Shown here piece after piece: positions 57,354-64,000 of a stretch of 64,000 nucleotides of DNA (within the stretch, counting starts at the first letter, position 1; every line of letters begins with the position of its first letter). This DNA comes from Paenibacillus segetis (lineage in GTDB: Bacteria; Bacillota; Bacilli; Paenibacillales; Paenibacillaceae), in the NCBI RefSeq assembly GCF_014639155.1, contig NZ_BMFT01000007.1, positions 1 through 64,000 of the forward strand, in the 5' to 3' direction. The position numbers were made by a program, and so were the translations under genes. The notes beneath the pieces are model-generated. The model saw nothing but the letters and a program-made list of their open reading frames with translations, did not search any database and was not told where the DNA came from.

Positions 57354-58184
57354 TTATTTTCTAGAAAAATAATTACCTGGCTCGACGGATATTTCCTTGC
57401 CTTTGGCATCTACCGCCCGAAGTGTCGCCAAGGATATATAATCATGGAGCAACCGTTGTTCCGATTCCACTTCCCCAGATTCCACCAAAACGCCAACTCC
57501 AGCAACTTCTGCATCAAACTCACCCAGCAGATCGACCATGCCTTGGATCGTCCCTCCAGCTTTCATGAAGTCGTCAACAATAAGCACCCTGGATCTCTCT
57601 TTAAGTGCACGACGAGACAGGCTCATGGTGTGCAGGCTTTTTTGTGACCCGGAGACATAATTAATGCTTACAGCAGAGCCTTCAGTTACCTGGTGGTCTC
57701 TTCGAACTAGTACGACCGGCAAATTGAGCTCAGCACCCGTAGCGTAAGCGAGCGGGATGCCTTTGGTCTCCACCGTCATAATGCAATCAATTGCCACATC
57801 GGCAAAAGCCGTAGCAAACAGCTTCCCTGCTTCATTCATCAGACCGGGCTGTCCTAACAGATCCGACATATACAAATAACCGCCTGGGAGGATGCGGTCG
57901 GGTTGTGATAGCTTCTCACAGAGCTGATTGATAAAGAGCAGAGCCCCTTCACGACTTACCTTAGGAATGTATTTAACTCCACCAGCTGCGCCTGCTAGGG
58001 TAAGCAGTTCACCCATTCCTTCGTCCTCAAACACTTCCTTGATTATAGCCAAGTCTTCACTAATTGAAGATTTGGCTGCTCCGTAACGTTGCGCGAACGT
58101 CGTGAGCGGAATCAAATGATGTGGACGAGATAATAAATATTGAGTCATTTCTACTAAACGAGCGCTTCTTTTTAATTTTTTCAC
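57354..58184 (-). CDS. purR: Purine operon repressor PurR
   Basis: PRPP-sensing repressor of purine genes. The 276 residues have an N-terminal winged helix (KRSARLVEMTQYLLSRPHHLIPLTTFAQRYGAAKSSISEDLAII) and a phosphoribosyltransferase-like domain with the PRPP loop VLIVDDFMKAGGT. The start is GTG at 58184, chosen by alignment with Bacillus PurR and because GAGGGG is 7 bp upstream; the open frame continues 22 codons further. It lies next to ispE as in Bacillus. Confidence 0.95.
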   Translation of the reverse strand: MKKLKRSARLVEMTQYLLSRPHHLIPLTTFAQRYGAAKSSISEDLAIIKEVFEDEGMGELLTLAGAAGGVKYIPKVSREGALLFINQLCEKLSQPDRILPGGYLYMSDLLGQPGLMNEAGKLFATAFADVAIDCIMTVETKGIPLAYATGAELNLPVVLVRRDHQVTEGSAVSINYVSGSQKSLHTMSLSRRALKERSRVLIVDDFMKAGGTIQGMVDLLGEFDAEVAGVGVLVESGEVESEQRLLHDYISLATLRAVDAKGKEISVEPGNYFSRK

Positions 58185-58253
58185 GAAGTACCCCTCGCTA
58201 AATCCGAATATTTTATAGAAAATATACCACTTTTGTACGGTTTTGTCCAAATA

Positions 58254-59114
58254 TTAGCCTTTGGTTAACAGTCGTACGGCATATACCTCTTTGCAGAAGC
58301 CACGTAGTCCATTATAAATTCGCGATACTTTAGATTCTTTAGAGACAAGTCCAAACACCGTTGGACCACTACCTGACATCAGAACACCGTCAGCTCCAAG
58401 CTTAAGCATACTTTCCTTCAAGTGAGCCACCTCAGGATGCATTTGCAGCGTTACATCCTCCAGAACATTTCCGAGCCTGTCGCATACACCTAGAAAAGAT
58501 CCATTCTCTATCGCCTCAATCATCGCACCAGCTGAAGGATGATTTGGGATTTGTGAGCTACGTAACCGACCGTATACTTCCGCAGTTGATACATTGATCG
58601 GCAGCTTCGCCAGCACCACCCAACATTGAGGAGGGTTCGGTAGAGGGGTCAGAATCTCTCCACGGCCAGTTGCAAGTGCAGTCCCTCCCGTCACACAGAA
58701 CGGTACATCAGATCCTAGCTCTGCGCCAAGTGCCTTAAGTTCTTCTACAGGAATGTTCAGCCCCCAGAGCCGATTTAATCCTCTAAGTGTAGCGGCCGCG
58801 TCACTACTGCCACCGGCCAGACCAGCCGCTACAGGAATGTTCTTATCAAGATGAATATATACGCCACTACGTACGTTATAACGATCCTTAATCAGTCTAG
58901 CCGCTTGAAAAGCAAGGTTCTTCTCATCGAGCGGAATATACCCAACTTGACTCGAAATAATAATGGTATCCCGTGGGAGCGTGCTCATTTCCAATCGGTC
59001 GGCAAGATCCACCATGGTCATAATCATCTCAACCTCGTGGTACCCATCTTCGCGCCTATGTAATACGTCCAACATCAAATTGATTTTTGCTGGCGCTTTT
59101 TCATATATTTTCAA
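58254..59114 (-). CDS. ispE: 4-diphosphocytidyl-2-C-methyl-D-erythritol kinase
   Basis: GHMP kinase of the non-mevalonate isoprenoid pathway. [25 protein letters not shown] is at the N-terminus, the ATP-binding GHMP motif is [20 protein letters not shown], and [12 protein letters not shown] is near the C-terminus. TTG at 59114 (286 residues) is preferred because GAGG is 8 bp upstream and the N-terminus then matches Bacillus IspE; GTG at 59123 is the alternative. Confidence 0.94.
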   Translation of the reverse strand: MKIYEKAPAKINLMLDVLHRREDGYHEVEMIMTMVDLADRLEMSTLPRDTIIISSQVGYIPLDEKNLAFQAARLIKDRYNVRSGVYIHLDKNIPVAAGLAGGSSDAAATLRGLNRLWGLNIPVEELKALGAELGSDVPFCVTGGTALATGRGEILTPLPNPPQCWVVLAKLPINVSTAEVYGRLRSSQIPNHPSAGAMIEAIENGSFLGVCDRLGNVLEDVTLQMHPEVAHLKESMLKLGADGVLMSGSGPTVFGLVSKESKVSRIYNGLRGFCKEVYAVRLLTKG

Positions 59115-59326
59115 GGTATACACCTCACCCTCAGCATTTCCATAGATTCACATGACTTAACATATTATAAAAAAAACTTTCATCCTCGTCTATCTACAGT
59201 AGGAGAGGTTGTTCTTTCCAAAAAGAGTCTTTATCTATTCCCCTCATTCTACTTGATCTTCACCTAAGAATAAACCGCTATAAGTCACTAAATTCAATTT
59301 GGAAAGTCCTATGTCCTGCCTAATCG

Positions 59327-59357
59327 AAGAAACGAAGCCCCCTGAATGGGAGCTTCG
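59327..59357 (-). terminator. sspF rho-independent terminator
   Basis: Arms CGAAGCYCCC/GGGRGCTTCG with a 5-base loop, then TTTCTTC on the minus strand. Confidence 0.85.
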
Positions 59358-59364
59358 CACTTTG

Positions 59365-59541
59365 TTATTTCTTTGCAGCGGCCTGCTCAGCAAGCTGTAT
59401 CGCCCTTTTGACCATATTGCCAGCATCCTTCGCCTTGATCCCGCCCCAGCCTTCCTGCTGAACCGTGTCATAGAATCCTAGATCCTTGGCTAGTTCCACC
59501 TTTAGATCCTCCGACATGATGCTACGTCTTCTACGCCCCAT
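59365..59541 (-). CDS. sspF: Small acid-soluble spore protein SspF (alpha/beta type)
   Basis: A 58-codon gene between ispE and veg. The product starts [20 protein letters not shown] and contains [20 protein letters not shown] and [13 protein letters not shown], which closely parallels Bacillus SspF. Such proteins coat and protect spore DNA. The germination-protease-like region ([13 protein letters not shown]) and the [11 protein letters not shown]-contact segment are present. AAGGAGGG is 8 bp before the ATG, and a perfect sigma-G promoter lies upstream. Confidence 0.95.
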   Translation of the reverse strand: MGRRRRSIMSEDLKVELAKDLGFYDTVQQEGWGGIKAKDAGNMVKRAIQLAEQAAAKK

Positions 59542-59585
59542 AGCTAGCCCTCCTTACGGAAATGATGGATATGAAGAAACAAGGT

Positions 59586-59615
59586 TAGTATGACGCCTTC
59601 TGGGCCCTCTCATAC
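59586..59615 (-). promoter_or_regulatory. Sigma-G promoter of sspF
   Basis: Minus strand: GTATG (59615-59611), 18-bp spacer, CATACTA (59592-59586). Both elements match the sigma-G consensus GHATR-N18-CATNHTA fully. Forespore-specific expression is expected. Confidence 0.88.
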
Positions 59616-59633
59616 GGTGGAATTACTGGGCAT

Positions 59634-59665
59634 AAAAAAACGACCTCGCTTTGGCTAAGGTCGTT
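59634..59665 (-). terminator. veg rho-independent terminator
   Basis: Arms AACGACCTYGC/GCYAAGGTCGTT around a CAAA loop, followed by at least six T's on the minus strand. Confidence 0.92.
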
Positions 59666-59684
59666 TACTGAATAATCATGATGT

Positions 59685-59960
59685 TCATGGTTTAATATAC
59701 GAAATCCTAAGCTCGTTGTTGTCGTTACAAATCATGACTTCAACGGATTCGGTAAGTATATCGGCATAACTGTATGACACACGCTTAAAGGTCTGTTGTT
59801 CTTCATCCAACTTCACAATAAAGACAGAAGGATAAGTCTCTTCCAATACACCAGTGCGTTCGACGGTCTTTCGGCGACCTCCGTTTGCCCGGAGCATAAT
59901 TTTCTGTCCTACGTGAGCGTCGAGACTATGCTTAATATCCGACAGCGCATTTTTAGCCAT
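59685..59960 (-). CDS. veg: Veg protein
   Basis: A 91-residue protein of the Veg family ([46 protein letters not shown]). In Bacillus it is abundant and influences biofilm matrix genes and germination. The fold is a small SH3-like barrel. AGGTGG precedes the ATG. It has two consensus promoters in tandem and a strong terminator, so it is a highly expressed single gene. Confidence 0.95.
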   Translation of the reverse strand: MAKNALSDIKHSLDAHVGQKIMLRANGGRRKTVERTGVLEETYPSVFIVKLDEEQQTFKRVSYSYADILTESVEVMICNDNNELRISYIKP

Positions 59961-59988
59961 TGCCTATGACCACCTACTTTCTTATTTC

Positions 59989-60017
59989 ATTATACATGCA
60001 GGTGAGTCATTTGTCAA
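59989..60017 (-). promoter_or_regulatory. veg promoter P2 (proximal)
   Basis: Minus strand: TTGACA (60017-60012), 17-bp spacer, TATAAT (59994-59989), preceded by TG at the extended -10 position. Both hexamers are perfect. Confidence 0.9.
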
Positions 60018-60030
60018 TTCGAAACAGATA

Positions 60031-60060
60031 ATTATATCAGCCAGAAAAAACGGTTGTCAA
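60031..60060 (-). promoter_or_regulatory. veg promoter P1 (distal)
   Basis: Minus strand: TTGACA (60060-60055), 18-bp spacer, TATAAT (60036-60031). Both hexamers are perfect. It lies 42 bp upstream of P2. Confidence 0.88.
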
Positions 60061-60107
60061 CGATTTTTTTTTGGAACGTATAAATCGCCTTCATTTTTTG
60101 CTAAAAA

Positions 60108-60136
60108 TAAAAAAACGCCCGAGGAATTCGGACGTT
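60108..60136 (-). terminator. yabG rho-independent terminator
   Basis: A 9-bp stem with one G-U pair on the minus strand and a 5-base loop, followed by seven T's. It ends 15 bp after the yabG stop and insulates veg. Confidence 0.88.
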
Positions 60137-60151
60137 CTTCGCTTGACATCA

Positions 60152-61060
60152 CTACATAGAAGGCACTACCTTCAATGTCGCTAAATCCATAGGTTTGGGC
60201 AGGCCAATGCGATAGCTGCCGCGTGTTTCAATACCGCCCACACCCTGAGTGCCACTGATTGTATTGTTCAGTACATCCTTGATATGGATCGTATCGCGGA
60301 TGGGCGTAAACGATGCCTTCGCGGCAATGTAGACCGGATCAAGCGCATGAATAAGCACTCTGCCTGGCGAACTGGCAAAATTGGCTCCTGCTTGTAGCAA
60401 CGCTTCGAAATGGGATTGACACGCCCCTGCAACAATCGTCAGGGTATCAAAATTGCGCTCATATTCCCTCGCTACCCCAACAGCATCTACGAAATGACTG
60501 GAGTTCTTATAGCTCGATAAATGGTATAAGTTGCCATTAGGTCGGTTCTTGAGTACACCGTCATGGCCCGTCAATACCACAATCTCTGGACGTATAGTAG
60601 GTAGCAAACGTTGTAGAGCTCCCGCCATCGCAGACTCATTCACAAAGTACCCATGCGCGGGCACTCTCAGTCTCTCATACAGATCGAGACTTTTCTTCAA
60701 GTATCTCTCGTCACCATCTAGATGAAGCACCTTTCCTGGCACTTCAAAATATGACGGTTCAGGTTGCGAACTGCTCTGCGGATTCCACTCATGATTTAAC
60801 ACGGCCCGATTACGCTCCGCCTGCTCAACTCGTTCTCGGTGTAACCACTCCAATGATTTCGTAGCTCTGATATTTGCTGTATTCGCTCGTTCATTCGGAG
60901 AATCCGGATCCACTTTGATTAAATCAGTCAAAGGTGCGTCAGCCAGCAACCGAAATTCCGTTCCCTTGATTATGGCCACGCTCCGCTCAATCTTCTCGAT
61001 TCGGAAGGTTACATCTCCTCCGTAAGATTTGCGAACGACCAAGTCTCCCAAATTCGTCAA
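60152..61060 (-). CDS. yabG: Sporulation-specific protease YabG
   Basis: Cysteine protease that processes spore coat proteins, made under sigma-K in Bacillus. Key stretches are LGDLVVRKSYGGDVTFRI at the N-terminus, VLHLDGDERYL, IVVLTGHDG and VAGACQSHFEALLQAGANFASSPGR with the likely catalytic Cys and His. TTG at 61060 is chosen because GAGGTGA is 5 bp upstream and the N-terminus then matches Bacillus YabG; ATG at 61081 has no good ribosome-binding site. Confidence 0.92.
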   Translation of the reverse strand: MTNLGDLVVRKSYGGDVTFRIEKIERSVAIIKGTEFRLLADAPLTDLIKVDPDSPNERANTANIRATKSLEWLHRERVEQAERNRAVLNHEWNPQSSSQPEPSYFEVPGKVLHLDGDERYLKKSLDLYERLRVPAHGYFVNESAMAGALQRLLPTIRPEIVVLTGHDGVLKNRPNGNLYHLSSYKNSSHFVDAVGVAREYERNFDTLTIVAGACQSHFEALLQAGANFASSPGRVLIHALDPVYIAAKASFTPIRDTIHIKDVLNNTISGTQGVGGIETRGSYRIGLPKPMDLATLKVVPSM

Positions 61061-61114
61061 GTCAATCACCTCTACCCCCATCCTATGGGCTAACAGAGGG
61101 ATTGGTTACAGCAA

Positions 61115-62002
61115 CTAAGAGTTCAGTCCAGCGCCAAGCAGTACATTACTGAGTCTGGCGAACTCCTCCAAACTTAGCGTTTCTGCACGCCGTGTAGGTT
61201 CAATCTCCGCATCTGCCAGCAGAAGCTCTAGCTTCTCACGGCCTTCACCTGGGAAAAAACGACTCTTTAGATTGTTTGCAATGGTTTTACGTCTCTGTGT
61301 AAAAGAAGACTGGACCACTTCGAAAAAGAAGCCTTCATCGTCCACCTGCACTGGTGGCTCTTGACGCACGCTTAGCCGTATCACTGCCGACTCTACATTC
61401 GGCTGCGGGATAAAGACGGTGTGTGGCACCTTACAGATCAATTCAGGCTCACTATAATACTGAACGGCGATACTGAGGCTACCATACTCCTTACCTCCTG
61501 GAGAGGCTGCCATGCGCTCTGCTACTTCCTTCTGGATCATCACGACGATATGTTCAAGGGGAAGCTTCTCTTCCAATAGCTTCATCAGGATCGGAGTCGT
61601 CACGTAATAAGGTAAATTAGCTACAACGCTAACGCCACTAACGTCACCAAACTCCGTTTCAAATAAGGATCGTAAATCCAGCTTCAATACGTCACCATGA
61701 ATGACGTTAATTTGCGGGTAGGGCTCTAGAACCTCCCGAAGAATAGGAATCAAGCGTTGGTCGATCTCTACGGCCGCTACTTTACCCGCCTCCTGAGCAA
61801 GCTTCTCCGTGAGCGCTCCAATACCGGGACCAATCTCTAGTGCCCCCTTGGACTTGTCCAGCCCCGCTGCAGCCACAATCTTACTGAGAATATTCTGATC
61901 GATCAGAAAATTCTGACCGAGGCTTTTTTTGAACTTAAACCCATGCCGCGAAATAATCTCCTTCGTGCGGCGCGGTGTTGATACTTCTTCCATTATACTC
62001 AT
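61115..62002 (-). CDS. rsmA: 16S rRNA (adenine1518/1519-N6)-dimethyltransferase
   Basis: KsgA: dimethylates two adenosines in the last helix of 16S rRNA. The 295 residues have [11 protein letters not shown], the SAM motif [26 protein letters not shown] (catalytic motif IV) and [24 protein letters not shown] precedes the ATG. It is 6 bp downstream of rnmV, so the two are co-transcribed, as in Bacillus. Confidence 0.96.
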   Translation of the reverse strand: MSIMEEVSTPRRTKEIISRHGFKFKKSLGQNFLIDQNILSKIVAAAGLDKSKGALEIGPGIGALTEKLAQEAGKVAAVEIDQRLIPILREVLEPYPQINVIHGDVLKLDLRSLFETEFGDVSGVSVVANLPYYVTTPILMKLLEEKLPLEHIVVMIQKEVAERMAASPGGKEYGSLSIAVQYYSEPELICKVPHTVFIPQPNVESAVIRLSVRQEPPVQVDDEGFFFEVVQSSFTQRRKTIANNLKSRFFPGEGREKLELLLADAEIEPTRRAETLSLEEFARLSNVLLGAGLNS

Positions 62003-62008
62003 GACAAG

Positions 62009-62554
62009 TTATACCCCTTTGTCTTCCAATTGTGCCAGTGCGGCCACGAATTCTTCACGGCTAATTCTGAACACCGTCATTCGTTTATAAAATTGTTTAC
62101 CGTTGCAATATCCGATACCAAGTAGTTCTCCCATAATTCTTCGCCGGGCTGCTGCTTCTGGATGGACGATGAGTCCTGCAGCAATCAGATCGTCCCAATC
62201 GATTAAGCCGGCTTCCCCAGCAACCTCGCTACGTACATTGTCTAACGCCTCGCGTATGACCTCAGGCGATGCATTCTCCACCCCGATATCACCGCGCTTG
62301 GTCGCGTCAGCTTCCCGAAGGAAGGCATGTTTACAACCTGGAACCCGATTGGCCACAATTTTGCGAATACGCTCACCGGCATGGTCAGGATCTGTAAAAA
62401 TAATGACCCCCCGCCGCTCCTGTGCTAGAGCAATCTTCCGTAGCGTCATTTCATTAATCGCAGAACCACCTGTTTCTATCGTATCGGCTTCTACCGCCCG
62501 TTTCACGGCAACCGTATCATCTCGGCCCTCCACCACAATGACCTCTTTAATCAT
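62009..62554 (-). CDS. rnmV: Ribonuclease M5
   Basis: Toprim-domain nuclease that matures 5S rRNA. The 181 residues have EVIVVEGRDDTVAVKRAV (Toprim Glu), IIFTDPDHAGERIRKIV (DPD motif) and ENASPEVIREAL. ATG at 62554 follows AGGAAGGAATGAC; the open frame continues 33 codons upstream into the yabE terminator hairpin and has no similarity there. A convergent spatial logic with rsmA (ribosome maturation) is evident. Confidence 0.95.
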   Translation of the reverse strand: MIKEVIVVEGRDDTVAVKRAVEADTIETGGSAINEMTLRKIALAQERRGVIIFTDPDHAGERIRKIVANRVPGCKHAFLREADATKRGDIGVENASPEVIREALDNVRSEVAGEAGLIDWDDLIAAGLIVHPEAAARRRIMGELLGIGYCNGKQFYKRMTVFRISREEFVAALAQLEDKGV

Positions 62555-62577
62555 GTCATTCCTTCCTTCCTTATCAC

Positions 62578-62608
62578 AACAAAAAGAAGAGGATAAATCC
62601 TCTTCTTG
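62578..62608 (-). terminator. yabE rho-independent terminator
   Basis: Perfect 11-bp arms AAGAAGAGGAT/ATCCTCTTCTT with a 2-base centre, followed by TTTTTG on the minus strand. It lies 63 bp after the yabE stop. Confidence 0.85.
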
Positions 62609-62670
62609 AACCCATCTATTTATTAAACTAATACTATCCGATTCCTCATGCAAAGTAAAACTAGCTTAGC

Positions 62671-63807
62671 CTAGTTCAACTCAGGTTTGGTAGGACCAAT
62701 GACATAGACTGTACGGCCCTTCTTACGGCCAAACTGGTTGGCAGCCTTCAGGCTATCGTAATAAACGTCAATCTTGTTGCCTTTAATTGCACCACCAGTA
62801 TCCTCGGCACGACGGAAGCCAACGCCTTCGATATAGACCCACCATCCCATAGGGACAATGTTCTTATCAACGGCTATCGTTCTCCCTTCTTGTACGCGGG
62901 TACCGGAAGCAGTCTTCGTACCTATGCCATCCTCCTCAGCAGAGTAGGCAGTTAGCGTGACGTTTTTGATCATCTTTTTATATTTAAACGAGACGCCACC
63001 TTTAGACGTTAGTCCACTAATATCGACCCCACCCTCTTTCCGGGTGATGCTGGCAGACAGAACGGCTGTCGGTTTCTTCGTGCCTACGGCAATTACTTTC
63101 GGCTGAGCGGCCTTCGAGACCTCTTTGCCTAACCAATGCTTAGATACGAAAACTCCGTCTTCATATACTTTCTCTATGTTGTGTGTAACCAGTCCTTCGC
63201 TTCCCTGCTGAATCACCTTCGTCTTGCCTTTAAGCAATTCTGGATCAGCAGTCTTAACGATTGTGAATGGTACAGTCTCTTGCTGTTGCACCGTATGTTT
63301 GTCGACCCGGACAATACGAATCTCCAAATCAGACTTAAGTGCACTAGTTAGAGCAGGAGTAACTTTATCTGCTGGGTCCAAGGATACACCAAGCTCCTTG
63401 ATTGCGCCCTCTACGTTGTTTTGTGTTGTAAAATGGGTTCTAGTTGTTCCATCCGCTATAACCTTTACAGGAATGGCACGTATAATGACAATTCGGTCTC
63501 CATCCTTAAGGGTGCTAGCGAGTGAACGCGAAACTTTGTCCTCGGGTTTCAATACGATGGAGTGTTCATCCAACACTTCATTCACTAGCGATTGACGAGT
63601 CTCTAAGGGTTGGATCTGACCATCGATGACCAAGCTGATGCTCTTCTTATCTTGGCTATTCAATCCAATCACGGTGATGATAACTACAGCGACTGCCAAC
63701 AAGCTAATTACAGAAACAAGGCGTAAATTTTCAGGCTTCCAATGCATTGCGTAAGACATGCTGGATGAGCGTGATTCATGGGTTTCCTTTTTGTGGAAAA
63801 TGCCCAT
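62671..63807 (-). CDS. yabE: YabE-type cell wall protein (DUF348, G5 and 3D domains)
   Basis: A 378-residue secreted or membrane-anchored protein related to resuscitation-promoting factors. One transmembrane helix (about 30-48) is followed by repeated DUF348 ubiquitin-like segments (about 55-165), a G5 domain (about 170-250) and a C-terminal 3D domain (LTAYSAEEDGIGTKTASGT...IAVDKNIVPMGWWVYIEG...DTGGAIKGNKIDVYY) with its three catalytic Asp residues. It is probably a lytic transglycosylase. GGAGG precedes the ATG. A short leader ORF and hairpin lie upstream. Confidence 0.93.
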   Translation of the reverse strand: MGIFHKKETHESRSSSMSYAMHWKPENLRLVSVISLLAVAVVIITVIGLNSQDKKSISLVIDGQIQPLETRQSLVNEVLDEHSIVLKPEDKVSRSLASTLKDGDRIVIIRAIPVKVIADGTTRTHFTTQNNVEGAIKELGVSLDPADKVTPALTSALKSDLEIRIVRVDKHTVQQQETVPFTIVKTADPELLKGKTKVIQQGSEGLVTHNIEKVYEDGVFVSKHWLGKEVSKAAQPKVIAVGTKKPTAVLSASITRKEGGVDISGLTSKGGVSFKYKKMIKNVTLTAYSAEEDGIGTKTASGTRVQEGRTIAVDKNIVPMGWWVYIEGVGFRRAEDTGGAIKGNKIDVYYDSLKAANQFGRKKGRTVYVIGPTKPELN

Positions 63808-63880
63808 ATCTTCCGTCCTCCTTCATAGCCCCGCCGTCTAATTCGATATAAGATACATTTGACGTGACTATTATTCATTT

Positions 63881-63934
63881 TTACGAAATGCATGAACTAC
63901 TGCATTTCGCATCCTGCCCCAGTCCGGTCGGCAT
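63881..63934 (-). CDS. Candidate 17-residue leader peptide upstream of yabE
   Basis: ATG at 63934 is preceded by CAGGAGG at ideal spacing and opens a 17-codon frame (MPTGLGQDAKCSSSCIS) ending at 63881. It begins about 17 bases after the expected transcription start. Its last codons lie inside a 9-bp hairpin (63884-63909). Such an arrangement could couple translation of the peptide to yabE expression. No homologue is known to me. Confidence 0.4.
   Translation of the reverse strand: MPTGLGQDAKCSSSCIS
63884..63909 (-). repeat. Hairpin in the yabE leader
   Basis: CGAAATGCA (63884-63892) pairs with TGCATTTCG (63901-63909) around an 8-base loop. It overlaps the 3' end of the leader ORF, with only a short A-rich run (TAAAAATG) after it on the minus strand, so it is not a clear terminator. 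Confidence 0.55.
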
Positions 63935-63957
63935 ATGTCATCCTCCTGATTAACAAG

Positions 63958-63986
63958 AGTATGATGTGCCTATTACATTTATTCAA
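63958..63986 (-). promoter_or_regulatory. Candidate yabE promoter
   Basis: Minus strand: TTGAAT (63986-63981), 17-bp spacer, CATACT (63963-63958). It resembles sigma-A moderately well. It would start a transcript with a leader of about 145 bases. Confidence 0.45.
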
Positions 63987-64000
63987 AATAAAAGAAGCCT

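Noticed and set aside
62103-62609. Plus-strand 168-codon ORF opposite rnmV
   Set aside because: Antisense to the conserved RNase M5 gene; low-complexity Ser-rich product typical of shadow frames.

Overview
The window is a chromosomal segment from a low-to-moderate GC, endospore-forming Firmicute, most likely a Paenibacillus or close relative. The evidence is gene content and order. Read on the minus strand, right to left, the genes run yabE-rnmV-rsmA-yabG-veg-sspF-ispE-purR-spoVG-glmU-prs-pth-fin-mfd-(PPIase)-spoVT-yabM-yabN-hup-rqcP-[insert]-yabP-yabQ-divIC-yabR-spoIIE-[NRPS-like]-yabS-yabT-tilS-hpt-ftsH-nadABC-coaX-hslO-cysK-pabB-pabA-pabC-folP-folB-folK-xre-dusB-greA-lysS. This is the origin-proximal 'yab' region of Bacillus subtilis in nearly the same order. 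Of 55 protein genes supported here, 54 lie on the minus strand; the exception is hydF at 31411-32664. At the left edge, minus-strand promoters point out of the window in the position where an rRNA operon follows lysS in Bacillus.

Region by region. 1-9000 holds lysS, greA, dusB and the folate/p-aminobenzoate operon. 9000-16200 holds cysK, hslO, coaX and the de novo NAD genes nadABC, with a hairpin-repeat cluster between coaX and hslO. 16200-22300 holds ftsH, hpt, tilS and a YabT-type kinase with a VWA protein. 22400-26350 holds a lone NRPS-like gene (partial condensation, adenylation, carrier and reductase domains) behind a c-di-GMP-I riboswitch with its own terminator. 26490-31230 holds spoIIE, yabR, divIC, yabQ and yabP. 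31300-43100 holds a complete [FeFe]-hydrogenase island: the maturases HydE, HydF and HydG, a HydABC-type NAD(P)H-linked enzyme and a two-polypeptide 2-oxoacid:ferredoxin oxidoreductase. 43300-64000 is again conserved core: ribosome quality control, HU, nucleotide clean-up, sporulation (spoVT, fin, spoVG, yabG, sspF), transcription-coupled repair, PRPP and UDP-GlcNAc synthesis, rRNA methylation and 5S maturation.

Two accessory systems stand out within this conserved backbone. The first is the hydrogenase island, which splits rqcP from yabP. It carries what is needed to oxidise a 2-oxoacid (probably pyruvate), reduce ferredoxin and release H2 together with NAD(P)H, and has a near-consensus Rex operator upstream of hydE, so control by the NADH/NAD+ ratio is likely. 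The second is the riboswitch-controlled NRPS-like reductase between spoIIE and yabS. Its adenylation domain lacks the usual alpha-amino-binding Asp and its reductase lacks the usual catalytic Tyr, so its product is probably not an ordinary amino aldehyde.

Sporulation regulation can be read directly from several promoters: spoIIE (21-bp spacer with Spo0A boxes), spoVG (sigma-H) and sspF (sigma-G). All calls come from reading the sequence by eye; no database searches or folding programs were run.
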